A stretch of DNA of 64,000 nt from positions 62,001 through 126,000 of the forward strand of contig NZ_AQWP01000006.1 of assembly GCF_000375585.1 (NCBI RefSeq), read 5' to 3'. Both the position numbers and the translations under genes were made by a program. The stretch comes from Sinorhizobium meliloti 4H41. GTDB taxonomy: Bacteria; Pseudomonadota; Alphaproteobacteria; Rhizobiales; Rhizobiaceae. The notes under the pieces are model-generated. The model did no database searches, was not told where the DNA came from, and was given only the letters and a program-made list of their open reading frames with translations. Below are positions 47,181-55,370 of this stretch, one piece after another; the first letter of the stretch is position 1, and the number at the start of each line of letters is the position of its first letter.

Positions 47181-48004
47181 CGCTTGCTCCTGGCGGTGGC
47201 GAGCCGCTTCAAGAGAAGGTTGGCTGCGAAGCTCATGACGATCAGGATGAAGGCGATGACGCTTGCGGAGACGAAATCATTGGCGACGGTCACACGCTGA
47301 TAGAGGAGCGTCTCCAGCATCAGGACCTTGGAGCCCCCGAGGATCGCCGGCGTGATATAGGCTGTCAGGGAGCCGGTGAAGACGAGCGTTCCGCCGATCA
47401 CCAGACCTTCCTTGGTGAGCGGCAAAATGACCTTCCAGAAGACCTGAAACCAATTGGCGCCGAGCACCCGCGCGGCGGGGATCGCGTCCTTCGGCATGTT
47501 TTCGAGCGCGCTGATCAGAGCCAGGATCATCAGCGGCAGGAAGAGCTGCAGGAGTCCGACGAAGACCGCCGTCTCCGTGAACAGGAAGCGCACCGGTTCG
47601 TCCGTCAGGCCGACGCTCGTCAGTGCCTGATTGACGATCCCGGTCCTTCCCAGAATGACGATCCAGGCATAGGTGCGCGCAACCGGCGATATCATCAGCG
47701 GCAGGACGACGAGGCCGATCATCCGGCCCTTGCCTTTCGGCGGCAGGTTGACGATGGCAAAGGCAGCGGCATAGCCGATGACGGCCGCGACCACGGTTAC
47801 CGTCGCGCCGAGCCGAAGCGTGCGCAGGAACACCGTCCGGTTGAGCGGATCGGAAAGGAAGCCGGTATAGGCGGATACCGACCAGCCCTCCGCATTGCGG
47901 AAGCCTTCGGCGAGCAAGATGACAACCGGCGCCAGAAAGACGACGGCGGCGAACACGGCCGCCGGCAGGGCAAGCGCCAGCGCCTCGGCCCGGTTGTGGA
48001 ACAT
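47177..48004 (-). CDS. ABC importer permease, PotB-like
   Basis: 275 residues with six membrane segments; the loop MPKDAIPAARVLGANWFQVFWKV is the family's ATPase contact. It matches the PotB half of this importer type. The binding-protein gene ends 88 bp upstream, and the PotC-like gene overlaps its end by 4 bp. The heterodimer with PotC-like makes the channel. Confidence 0.9.
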   Translation of the reverse strand: MFHNRAEALALALPAAVFAAVVFLAPVVILLAEGFRNAEGWSVSAYTGFLSDPLNRTVFLRTLRLGATVTVVAAVIGYAAAFAIVNLPPKGKGRMIGLVVLPLMISPVARTYAWIVILGRTGIVNQALTSVGLTDEPVRFLFTETAVFVGLLQLFLPLMILALISALENMPKDAIPAARVLGANWFQVFWKVILPLTKEGLVIGGTLVFTGSLTAYITPAILGGSKVLMLETLLYQRVTVANDFVSASVIAFILIVMSFAANLLLKRLATARSKR

Positions 48005-48092
48005 CTCTACGCCTTTCCGCGGCAGTGCCGCCGTTGGATACGTGGCGCGACGCCGGCAGAACCTGGCGTCGCGCGAAACAGGAGCCCGGCTC

Positions 48093-49115
48093 TTACTGGC
48101 CGACCTTGGCGTTCCATTCGGAAAGCCAGGCTTCCCGGTTGTCGAGCGCCACGGCCGACGGGATCAGTTTCAGGTTCTTGACCGTCTCTTCGCCGTAGGT
48201 GAGATTCTCGGCGATCTCGGGCGAGACTTTCACCTCCTTGTTGGCCGGACTGTCGACCAGCTTTTCGGCGAGCGCCGTCTGGATTTCCGTCGACAGCCAG
48301 AAATCCATGAACTGAAGCGCCAGATCCTGGTTCTTCGAGCCTTTGGCCAGAACCATGACGTTCATGCCGCCGGTCTGGCCCTCCTTCGGAGTCGCCCACT
48401 TGATCGGCAGATCCATCTTGGTAAAGCCCTCCCAGGAGAAACGGCCGATCGGCGCTGCCCAGATTTCTTCCTGCTGCATCAACTGCACGAGTTGCGAAGA
48501 TTTGACGTAGAAAGTGACGATATCGTCCTTCTTCTCGCCGACGGCGGCGATCGCAGCCTTGAGGTCAGGCGCATTCTGCCCCAGCGCCTCACCGATCATG
48601 TAGAGCGTGGGCGGGCCCTGATTGGTCGTGACGTTCGGGAGAGCCACATGGCCGGCGAGCTTGTCGCCGAGCAGATCGGCCCAGGACGTGACTTCCACCT
48701 TATCGGACCGATAGACGATCGAGGTGGCGTAAAAAGTGTAGCCGACGCTCATGCCGTCGCCGTTCGGATCCTTGGCGATGTCGTAGAGCTTGTCGAAATT
48801 GCCGAGCTTCGAGGTATCGATCTTTTCGATCAGGCCGGCCCTCGTAGCGGAAAGCGCGTCCGCCATGGAAACGACTGCCATGTCGATGACCGGATTTGCC
48901 TTGTTGGCCTCCATCTTGGCGAGGCGCTCGACGCTGTTGCCCGTTTCGACCACGAGCTTGCAGCCGCACTTGGCTTCGAAGGGATCATAGACCAGCTCCT
49001 TGAACGCGTCCTGGGCGAAGCCGTAGACGGAGATGGTCAGGGTCTTCTCCTGAGCGGATGCGGCATGGGCGCCGATCAAGAGAAGTGCGCTCGAGGCGAG
49101 CAGGATGTTCTTCAT
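48093..49115 (-). CDS. ABC importer substrate-binding protein (PotD/family 1-like)
   Basis: 340 residues from the ATG at 49115; the long frame to 49559 is a shadow of the lacI gene. Signal peptide at 1-~22 (LLASSALLLIGAHAASAQ). The mature part, with ISVYGFAQDAFKELVYDPFE and SVGYTFYATSIVYRSDKVEV, belongs to the spermidine/iron-type solute-binding proteins. It delivers the substrate to the PotB/PotC-like permeases. The neighbouring hydrolase and deaminase suggest that it binds nucleosides; this cannot be confirmed from sequence. The start overlaps the lacI stop by 4 bp. Confidence 0.86.
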   Translation of the reverse strand: MKNILLASSALLLIGAHAASAQEKTLTISVYGFAQDAFKELVYDPFEAKCGCKLVVETGNSVERLAKMEANKANPVIDMAVVSMADALSATRAGLIEKIDTSKLGNFDKLYDIAKDPNGDGMSVGYTFYATSIVYRSDKVEVTSWADLLGDKLAGHVALPNVTTNQGPPTLYMIGEALGQNAPDLKAAIAAVGEKKDDIVTFYVKSSQLVQLMQQEEIWAAPIGRFSWEGFTKMDLPIKWATPKEGQTGGMNVMVLAKGSKNQDLALQFMDFWLSTEIQTALAEKLVDSPANKEVKVSPEIAENLTYGEETVKNLKLIPSAVALDNREAWLSEWNAKVGQ

Positions 49116-50182
49116 GGCTGCGGTTCTCCTTCGCTGACAATGGTTGGCTGCACGTTGGGGGGTGGCTGCACGTTGGGGGGTGGCGCCGCCGTGGAGTGGC
49201 GGACGACGAGTTGCATGGGCACTTTCGAAATGGTGGCGGCAACGGGCGTGCCGTCGGATTCGGCTTCGCTGGCGCCGATCGCCTGCACCAGCGCCCCGAC
49301 CGCGAGCGTCGCGATGCGCGCCATATCCATCCGAACCGTGGTCAGCGCCGGCGTCACCACCGGCGACCAGATCAGGTCGTCGAAGCCGGTGACGCTCGCC
49401 TGTTCCGGAACATGGATGCCGGCCCGTTGCAGCTCCGTCAGCGCGCGCAGCGCATGCAGGTCCGAGACGGCCGCAAAGGCCGTCACGCCTTCCGCCACCT
49501 TCCCGGCGAGCCCGAGCGAACAGCCCTTGCCGTGTAGCTGCTCCAGCCGCTCGATCCACAGCGTCTCGGCGCGCACGCCTTCACCCAAACCCGAGCGAAG
49601 GCCGCCGATGCGGTCGTTCTGTACGTTCGAGGCTGGATTGTTTCCGATGATCAGCAGGCGCCGGTGGCCGAGCTCCACGAGATGTTCGGCGATCTGGCGT
49701 CCACCGTCCCAGTGATCCGCAGCCACCGTGTTGCCTGGCGTCGACGGCGTGTCCACCACTGCAACCGGGCAACCGACATCGGCAATGCGCGTCCCGCGGC
49801 GCGGCACGATGACCATGCCCTCGACGCCCCGCTCGATGAGCCGCTCGATCGCCCTCGTCTGGACCGCGACGTCGCCGCGGGAATCGGCGATCAGCACGCC
49901 GTAGCCGGCAGAAGACGCTGCGAACTCGATGGCCTGGGCAATCTGGGGAAAAAGCGGATTGCTGATATCGGGCAGCACCAGCCCGATAACGCCGCTCCTG
50001 CCTGTCCTGAGCGCCCGCCCCGCCTGGCTCGGCACGTAACCGAGCTCCGTCGCGGTGGCACGGATCTTTTCGGCGAGTTCCGCCGAAACACGCCCCTTGC
50101 CCGAAAGCGCGTTGGAAACCGTCGCCGCGGAGACGCCGAGAGTTGTGGCTATCCTCGTCAGTTTAGGTCCGGGACGTGCCAA
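49112..50182 (-). CDS. LacI-family transcriptional regulator
   Basis: 356 residues. The start is a TTG (50182); no ATG or GTG fits the HTH, and GGAAG lies ~9 nt upstream. The helix-turn-helix is at ~8-27 (LTRIATTLGVSAATVSNALS), then the hinge GYVPSQAGRALRTGR and a periplasmic-binding-like effector domain. The C-terminus carries a duplicated PPNVQP unit. Its stop overlaps the binding-protein start, so it is transcribed with the importer, hydrolase and ade genes. The palindrome at 50204 is its probable operator. The natural inducer is probably a nucleoside or base. Confidence 0.9.
   Translation of the reverse strand: MARPGPKLTRIATTLGVSAATVSNALSGKGRVSAELAEKIRATATELGYVPSQAGRALRTGRSGVIGLVLPDISNPLFPQIAQAIEFAASSAGYGVLIADSRGDVAVQTRAIERLIERGVEGMVIVPRRGTRIADVGCPVAVVDTPSTPGNTVAADHWDGGRQIAEHLVELGHRRLLIIGNNPASNVQNDRIGGLRSGLGEGVRAETLWIERLEQLHGKGCSLGLAGKVAEGVTAFAAVSDLHALRALTELQRAGIHVPEQASVTGFDDLIWSPVVTPALTTVRMDMARIATLAVGALVQAIGASEAESDGTPVAATISKVPMQLVVRHSTAAPPPNVQPPPNVQPTIVSEGEPQP
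49146..49183 (-). repeat. 18-bp tandem duplication in the lacI 3' end
   Basis: GGCTGCACGTTGGGGGGT occurs twice in a row in the plus strand, near 49146-49181, so the encoded C-terminus has PPNVQP twice. The unit is a multiple of 3 and keeps the frame. It looks like a recent slippage duplication and lies outside the known LacI domains. Confidence 0.75.
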
Positions 50183-50203
50183 GGTCCAGTCTTCCGCCGC
50201 AAG

Positions 50204-50223
50204 CTGATTAAACGATTAATCAG
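50204..50223. promoter_or_regulatory. LacI-type operator upstream of the nucleoside importer operon
   Basis: CTGATTAAACGATTAATCAG is a 20-bp near-perfect palindrome (only the two bases next to the central CG pair fail to match), 22-41 bp upstream of the lacI start. A central CG flanked by AT-rich arms is the usual form of LacI-family operators. Autoregulation of the whole operon is the likely meaning. Confidence 0.75.
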
Positions 50224-50295
50224 CGATATATCAGCCGATTGGCCCTGTCGAATCATTTTTCTCAGGAAGCTGTGGAACGAGCGCCGCTCGGGCAC

Positions 50296-51045
50296 CTACC
50301 GCGCGACGAAGAGCAGGTCGAAGCCCTTGATCTCACCTCTGGAGATCGATTTGCGTATCGCGCGCCAGAGCGCCGCCGGGTTTTCCAGGCGAAAGCCGCG
50401 CAGACTTCTTATCAGACGGAGGGTCGCCACCGCAGTCTTGGCCAGACGCAGAATGGCAGGCCCGGAGAGCGACGCTGCCAGGATCTGCGGATGCACCGCG
50501 AGAAGCACGCTCGCGGTCCTCTTCCTGTCGATCGCCCGAAACTGGTCAAGCACCTTGTACTCGTAACCCTCGATATCGATCTTGAAGCAAAGCCGTTCGG
50601 TCCTCGCCATCGCCTGAAGCTCGGGAATGGTGATCGTTTTTGCCTCGATGGACATGCCGGTGTCGTCGGCGATCAGCGCAGACGTTTCGGAGCTTCCGAA
50701 ACCGCCACCCACTGAATTGAGAACGAGGCATTCGTCCTGCGAGAGAGCCGCGTTGACGAGTTCGACCTCGCCGGCGTTTCCGTCTTTCATCTCGGTGAGG
50801 ATGCCGAAACAAACCGGGTCAGGTTCGACAACGATGACATTGTCGGCGCTTTGCGCCGCCCAATAGGGCGTCACGCCGATCCACCCGCCGATATCGACAT
50901 AGGTCGTTTTCTCGTCGACGAAGCGCGCGATATTGCGAAAGGTGCCCGGCTCCCATTGGCCCGCCTGGAGGCGGCTGAAGAAGCGTGCCTTTTCCGGCTT
51001 GTCGGGAAAGTAAACGGTTCGCTTGTGATAGGTGATCGCGCGCAT
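50296..51045 (-). CDS. FkbM-family SAM-dependent methyltransferase
   Basis: 249 residues. The SAM-binding start VDIGGWIGVTPYWAAQSADN with EPDP and the family's CFKIDIEGYEYKVLDQF motif identify FkbM-type methyltransferases. These O-methylate sugars or other small molecules, often in polysaccharide or glycolipid clusters, which fits the glycosyltransferases downstream in the window. It lacks a signal peptide. The gene stands between the lacI operon and the cyclic-nucleotide-binding gene, all on the minus strand. Confidence 0.87.
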   Translation of the reverse strand: MRAITYHKRTVYFPDKPEKARFFSRLQAGQWEPGTFRNIARFVDEKTTYVDIGGWIGVTPYWAAQSADNVIVVEPDPVCFGILTEMKDGNAGEVELVNAALSQDECLVLNSVGGGFGSSETSALIADDTGMSIEAKTITIPELQAMARTERLCFKIDIEGYEYKVLDQFRAIDRKRTASVLLAVHPQILAASLSGPAILRLAKTAVATLRLIRSLRGFRLENPAALWRAIRKSISRGEIKGFDLLFVAR

Positions 51046-51125
51046 CGCGCTTCTCTAGCGCATGAATTCACAAAGCGGAACCGTTTTCCGGGAAGTCGCG
51101 GGGGACAGGTACGGGTGGCCGAAAC

Positions 51126-51590
51126 TCAGGCCTCTGCCCTATGGGCGCGGCTGCGCGCCTCCGTCAACTCGGAAGTCGTCTGGCTCAGACGGTCGGCCAG
51201 CACCCGCATGATCTCGACTGCCATCTCCGGGAAATCAGCCAACAGTTTGAGGAAATCATCCTTCCGGATCCGCAAAGCTTCGAGTGAGGTGGTCGTCTTG
51301 ACGGTTGCCGTACGCGGCGTGTTGCAGAGGATGGCGATTTCGCCAACGATCGAATTCTGCTCCACTTCGGCGACTTTCAGCTGTCCGCTCGGCGTCGAAA
51401 CGAGCACATCCGCATTGCCCGAAAGGATCACATAGGCAGCGTCGCCGATATCCCCCTGATGAAACAGATCTTCTCCCGCACTGTACATCACCCGGTCGGA
51501 GGTGAAAGCCAGAAGCTTGAGCTTGGCAGGCGGAAGTCCGGAAAACAGCGTTATCCGGCGCAGCATTTCCACTTCATCTTTTAGGAGCAT
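51126..51590 (-). CDS. Stand-alone cyclic nucleotide-binding domain protein (Crp-like sensor, no HTH)
   Basis: 154 residues, all one cyclic-nucleotide-binding fold; the protein ends before any DNA-binding helix-turn-helix. The phosphate-binding cassette is intact: GEIAILCNTPRTATV with Gly-Glu, and Arg-Thr-Ala after it. It may therefore bind cAMP or cGMP. The gene lies 95 bp downstream of the degenerate ABC protein on the same strand and is probably co-transcribed with it. It could sense a cyclic nucleotide and act on that protein. No transcription-factor activity is expected. Confidence 0.86.
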   Translation of the reverse strand: MLLKDEVEMLRRITLFSGLPPAKLKLLAFTSDRVMYSAGEDLFHQGDIGDAAYVILSGNADVLVSTPSGQLKVAEVEQNSIVGEIAILCNTPRTATVKTTTSLEALRIRKDDFLKLLADFPEMAVEIMRVLADRLSQTTSELTEARSRAHRAEA

Positions 51591-51685
51591 AACAGTCCGC
51601 TTCTCCGAATGCGTCGCGCTTGGTGCAAACAGGTTCTAACCCGGCCGGCGGGAACATATGCTTGCCTCCTGACAACAATATTACA

Positions 51686-54397
51686 TCAAGATGCCAGTTC
51701 CTTGTAGTCGCTGTCTCTTGAGTGCTTTTCCACCGGTTCGTCATGCGCCAAACGTCCGTTTTCGAAATGGGCGACGCGATCGAAGAGTTCCGCCAGATCC
51801 TGATTGGCAAGGACCCACAATATAGCGGGCTTTCGCTCGCCATCCCTCAGGAAAGCGAAGGCCTTCCGGGTGATCTGATCCTGCGTGCGCTGGTCGAGCG
51901 ACAGAAGCGGCTGGTTGAAGACATAGAAATCCGAAACCCGGATCAGGGCACGCGCGAGATTGAGCTTCTGGCGCTGACCGGACGTCAACCGCTTGCCGCC
52001 GGCGCCGACGTCGAAATCCAGCCCGAACACGAGCACCTTGTTGTAAAGCCCAAGCGACTCGAACAGGTCGCGCACGATTGCGCGTATCCGCTCGGACCCG
52101 TCCGTGTGCTTGTGCCCGATGCGGCCGAACAGCACGTTGTCAAGGATCGTCGCCGAGGCCATGTAGCGGTCCGGCTGGTAATGCTCGATGATGCCGACGA
52201 GATCGGCCGGGAGGCCGTCGCTGAACTCACGGCGCGCCTCGACGATCTTCTGCATGAGATCGTCCGTCAGGAGACCGAAGCGATGCCGCGGCTCGATATA
52301 GCCGAAACACAGGCGGATGATTCTGATGGCATCATCCTCGGACACCTCCTCGAGCGGCTTTCCCCTTACCTTCTGGAGAAGCGCCTCGTAGGCGGGGATT
52401 TCCTCGGCCGTCATGAAGGTGAGCTGCTGGAAGAACGGGTGGTCCGGCGGCAAGTCGCGGAACAGTTCCACGACGTTCTCGGCGATTTCCAGCCCCATCT
52501 CGTAGAAGGTCTCGTGCAGGCCCGCCCGCTTCAAAACGGTCTTGAAGAAGGGATGGTCTTCGAGCGCCTTCTCCCATCGGTTGCCGTCGGTGACCGTGCC
52601 GAAGAGCAGGTTTTCCCCGACGGTCGCCTCGACATTGTAGGAGCCCGGCTCGAAGAAGACGACGAGGTCGCTGAGCTTCTCGGCCTCGAGCCTTTGCCGA
52701 AGCGCGCTGCGCATCGCCACGATCTCGCCGGCGAAAGCCTCGTGCTCGGTCGGATCGATCGTTGAACGGACAGCAAGCGCCAGGACATCATTGCTCAAGA
52801 GAACGACGTCCAGCACGGCTCTGATCTTCGCGAAGAGGTCGTCCGGCCCGGTCGCGCCCGCGGCCGGGTAATCGATCCAGTCACTGTTCAGGTCGTAATG
52901 CGGATTGCCGGCGAGCTTCGCCTCCACAAGCTCCCACCTGCGTTGAGCTTCCCTGTCGCCCTCATAGGCGACCTCCGTCAACGGAGCATGCTTGAGCCCG
53001 TAGAGCAGATTGTCGCCGAGGCTGCCCTGGAAGGCAAAGACGTCGGAGGAGGCGTAGGATATTCGCCTGCCCACCACCGACTCGGGCAACTCGTGAATAT
53101 CGGCGTCGCCTATGACGATCCGCCCGGTTGCGGGCCAGGTCAGCCGGCCGAAAGCCTCGGCCAGCGCCTCGCCGCCTCCGGACGTACCGCCGGTGACCGC
53201 GACCGTTTCGCCAGGCTGGATCTGCAGCGATACATGCTCCACGATCTTCGAGCCGCCGTCGTCGGCGACCGAAAGGTTGACGGCCGCCAGCGCTCCGGTG
53301 AGCGGCGTTGCCGGGTCGAGGGAAATCGCCTGCACCTTGGGGTCGATCAGCGGTTCGACGCTGAACTGTTCGACGACCTGGGCATATTTGACCTGCACAT
53401 CCTGGCGCGCCTGGTCCCAATCGATCAATTCCTTCAAAGGACCCGGCAGGTCCTTGTAGGCGCCGATGACGGCGACAAGCTGGCCGATATCGAGCCGGCC
53501 CTGAAGCGCAAAATATCCGCCGATCGAATAGAACAGGAACGGCGTCACCTGGGCCAGGAAATTGTTCAGGAATTTGACCAGAAACTTCCACTGATAGAGA
53601 TCGTAGCGGATCTTGAATATCCGGCCGAGCCGCGCGGCAATGTCGGCCCGTTCGAAATTGGAGGTATCGTGGGCGCGGATCGTGCCGATGCCGTCGACGA
53701 TCTCGCTGACGCGCCCCGACAGCTCACGCGCCGTCAACTGACGCTCGCGGCCGAGCACCAGCAGGCGCCTGCGCATGCGCGGGATAATGATGGCCTGAAC
53801 GGCGACTATGGAGGCTGCGATGATGCCCAGCCAGAAGCTCTGGAGGAGGATGAAGATCAGCGCCGTCAGAGCCTGACCGCCGAGAAGGGCGGGCTGTACG
53901 AAGGCGTCTCCGGTGAAGCCGCCCATCGGCTCCACCTCGTCCTTGATCATGGTCGAGATTTCGGCCGGCTTCACGCGCTTGAGATAGCCGGGGGGGAAGC
54001 GCAGGACCCGGTCGACGAGCTCGAAGCGGATTCGGCGCAGAAGCCGTTCGCCGAGCCGGCCCTTGTAGGTGTTGATATAGAATTTGAAGAGCCCGTTGAT
54101 GATCACGAGCAGCAGGAATACCAGGCTCAAGGCCAGCAGCATGCCTTCCCTGCCGAGATCAAAACCCGAGAAGAGGTTGACCTCACCGAAGAACGGCAGG
54201 TTGAACGAAATCGGCAGGAACGGTTGAGTCGCCTCGGGGCCGTCGAAACCGGCACCCTGGATCGGTCCGTTGACGATCTGCTTCGGCAGATCGAACGACA
54301 GGAAATAGGGAACCATCGACAGCGCCACGACCAGCAATATCCAGAGCTGCTGCTTGCGGGTGTGAGTCCAGATGTAGCGGGAAAGACGTGGTTCCAT
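51686..54397 (-). CDS. Degenerate ABC-type membrane protein with 300-residue insertion in the ATPase domain
   Basis: 903 residues. Residues 1-~340 are an exporter-type ABC membrane domain with a soluble loop at ~50-75. The C-terminal ATPase domain is abnormal: the Walker A site reads GGTSGGGEA (403-411) without the Lys, the Q-loop reads ISYASSDVF (446-454) with Ser instead of Gln, the signature is LTSGQ (804-808), the Walker B segment is FYVFNQPLLSLD without Asp-Glu, and the H-loop region ILWVLANQD has no His. Between Q-loop and signature, ~340 residues intervene instead of ~50; they contain two further copies of the T-[IV]-x-x-N-[LV]-L-F-G element. ATP hydrolysis is unlikely. It is probably co-transcribed with the cyclic-nucleotide-binding gene downstream. 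Confidence 0.85.
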   Translation of the reverse strand: MEPRLSRYIWTHTRKQQLWILLVVALSMVPYFLSFDLPKQIVNGPIQGAGFDGPEATQPFLPISFNLPFFGEVNLFSGFDLGREGMLLALSLVFLLLVIINGLFKFYINTYKGRLGERLLRRIRFELVDRVLRFPPGYLKRVKPAEISTMIKDEVEPMGGFTGDAFVQPALLGGQALTALIFILLQSFWLGIIAASIVAVQAIIIPRMRRRLLVLGRERQLTARELSGRVSEIVDGIGTIRAHDTSNFERADIAARLGRIFKIRYDLYQWKFLVKFLNNFLAQVTPFLFYSIGGYFALQGRLDIGQLVAVIGAYKDLPGPLKELIDWDQARQDVQVKYAQVVEQFSVEPLIDPKVQAISLDPATPLTGALAAVNLSVADDGGSKIVEHVSLQIQPGETVAVTGGTSGGGEALAEAFGRLTWPATGRIVIGDADIHELPESVVGRRISYASSDVFAFQGSLGDNLLYGLKHAPLTEVAYEGDREAQRRWELVEAKLAGNPHYDLNSDWIDYPAAGATGPDDLFAKIRAVLDVVLLSNDVLALAVRSTIDPTEHEAFAGEIVAMRSALRQRLEAEKLSDLVVFFEPGSYNVEATVGENLLFGTVTDGNRWEKALEDHPFFKTVLKRAGLHETFYEMGLEIAENVVELFRDLPPDHPFFQQLTFMTAEEIPAYEALLQKVRGKPLEEVSEDDAIRIIRLCFGYIEPRHRFGLLTDDLMQKIVEARREFSDGLPADLVGIIEHYQPDRYMASATILDNVLFGRIGHKHTDGSERIRAIVRDLFESLGLYNKVLVFGLDFDVGAGGKRLTSGQRQKLNLARALIRVSDFYVFNQPLLSLDQRTQDQITRKAFAFLRDGERKPAILWVLANQDLAELFDRVAHFENGRLAHDEPVEKHSRDSDYKELAS

Positions 54398-54669
54398 GTG
54401 CCGGTAAAGAGACCTATCTGAAATTCGGGATCGCTCGGCTGTTCTGCCGGCGGACTACGGCGCCGCAATTGGTGCCGATCCGCCTGATCGTCAATGGGCC
54501 TGCGCTACCTCCACGAAATCGTGACTACCCGGCATGAGAGCAAAGCGATGCGCTATGTCAAGCCTCGATAGATATGCAGTACCGCTCATCTGCGCAGGCG
54601 TCTTGCCTCCACTCCTGCGGCCCACTCCGGCGCCTTGCGCTCAACTGGCCGTGAGCTTACAACAGCCGC
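54398..54669. other. Gap without a supported gene between the ABC-like and methyltransferase genes
   Basis: This 272-bp divergent gap should hold the promoter of the ABC-like protein (minus) and that of the plus-strand methyltransferase. No coding frame with family support, repeat or clear palindrome was seen. Confidence 0.4.
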
Positions 54670-55344
54670 ATGACGCATGCCAGCCACTCTTCCCGCCTTC
54701 CCGAAGATTGGCGCGAAAGCGCCCATGACCTTGCCCGGGGGTTGGCTGCGTATTCCGGCAGCCGGCTCGTCGGTGGCATAGCCAGGGTCATTGCGAAGCA
54801 TCCGCACGCAAACATTGCCAACGCCTTCAACCACAAGCAGGTCGACTGCAAGATGTGGGCACGCGACAAGCTCTTCGAGAGCATCGGCGCCGATTGTCGC
54901 CGGATCATCGTGCTCGGCGGCTGGTACGGCGTTCTGTCGGCCATGCTGCTCGAAGATTCGCGCTTCGACATCGAATTCGCCGTGAGCTGCGACCTCGATC
55001 CCGCGGTCGAGCCGGTGGCGCGCACGCTCAATGCAACCTTCGGCGACAGGTTCGATGCGATGACGGCCGATATGCATACGCTCGACTATCGCGCCCTGAA
55101 TGCGGATCTGCTGATCAACACGAGCTGCGAGCACCTCGCCGAACTGCGGAACTGGCTGGACCTCATCCCGCGCGGCACGCGCGTCCTCCTGCAATCGAAC
55201 GATTACTTCAGCGAACCCACCCACATAAGCTGCGTCAGGTCGCTTGAGGAATTTCAAGCGCAGGCGCGTCTCGCGCGCATCGACTTCGCGGGAGCGCTGC
55301 CGACGAAAAGATACACGCGCTTCATGCTGATCGGCTCGGTCTAA
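54670..55344 (+). CDS. Methyltransferase-like protein (SAM fold)
   Basis: 224 residues. IIVLGGWYGVLSAMLLEDSR is a SAM-binding-type loop at ~77-97, followed by an acidic SCDLDPAVEPVA and a later INTSCEHLAE. The rest follows the class I methyltransferase order. The closest known family is not recognised. It lies between the ABC-like gene (divergent) and the glycosyltransferases (convergent). A role in modifying a surface molecule is only a guess from context. Confidence 0.65.
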   Translation: MTHASHSSRLPEDWRESAHDLARGLAAYSGSRLVGGIARVIAKHPHANIANAFNHKQVDCKMWARDKLFESIGADCRRIIVLGGWYGVLSAMLLEDSRFDIEFAVSCDLDPAVEPVARTLNATFGDRFDAMTADMHTLDYRALNADLLINTSCEHLAELRNWLDLIPRGTRVLLQSNDYFSEPTHISCVRSLEEFQAQARLARIDFAGALPTKRYTRFMLIGSV

Positions 55345-55370
55345 CTCCTGGGGCGGGATCCGACCTAAAA

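Noticed and set aside
49146..49183. Direct repeat as a CRISPR-like array
   Set aside because: Only two adjacent copies without spacers and inside a coding sequence.
48093..49559. A 488-codon version of the PotD-like binding protein
   Set aside because: The extension is an out-of-frame reading of lacI; a signal peptide begins at the ATG at 49115.
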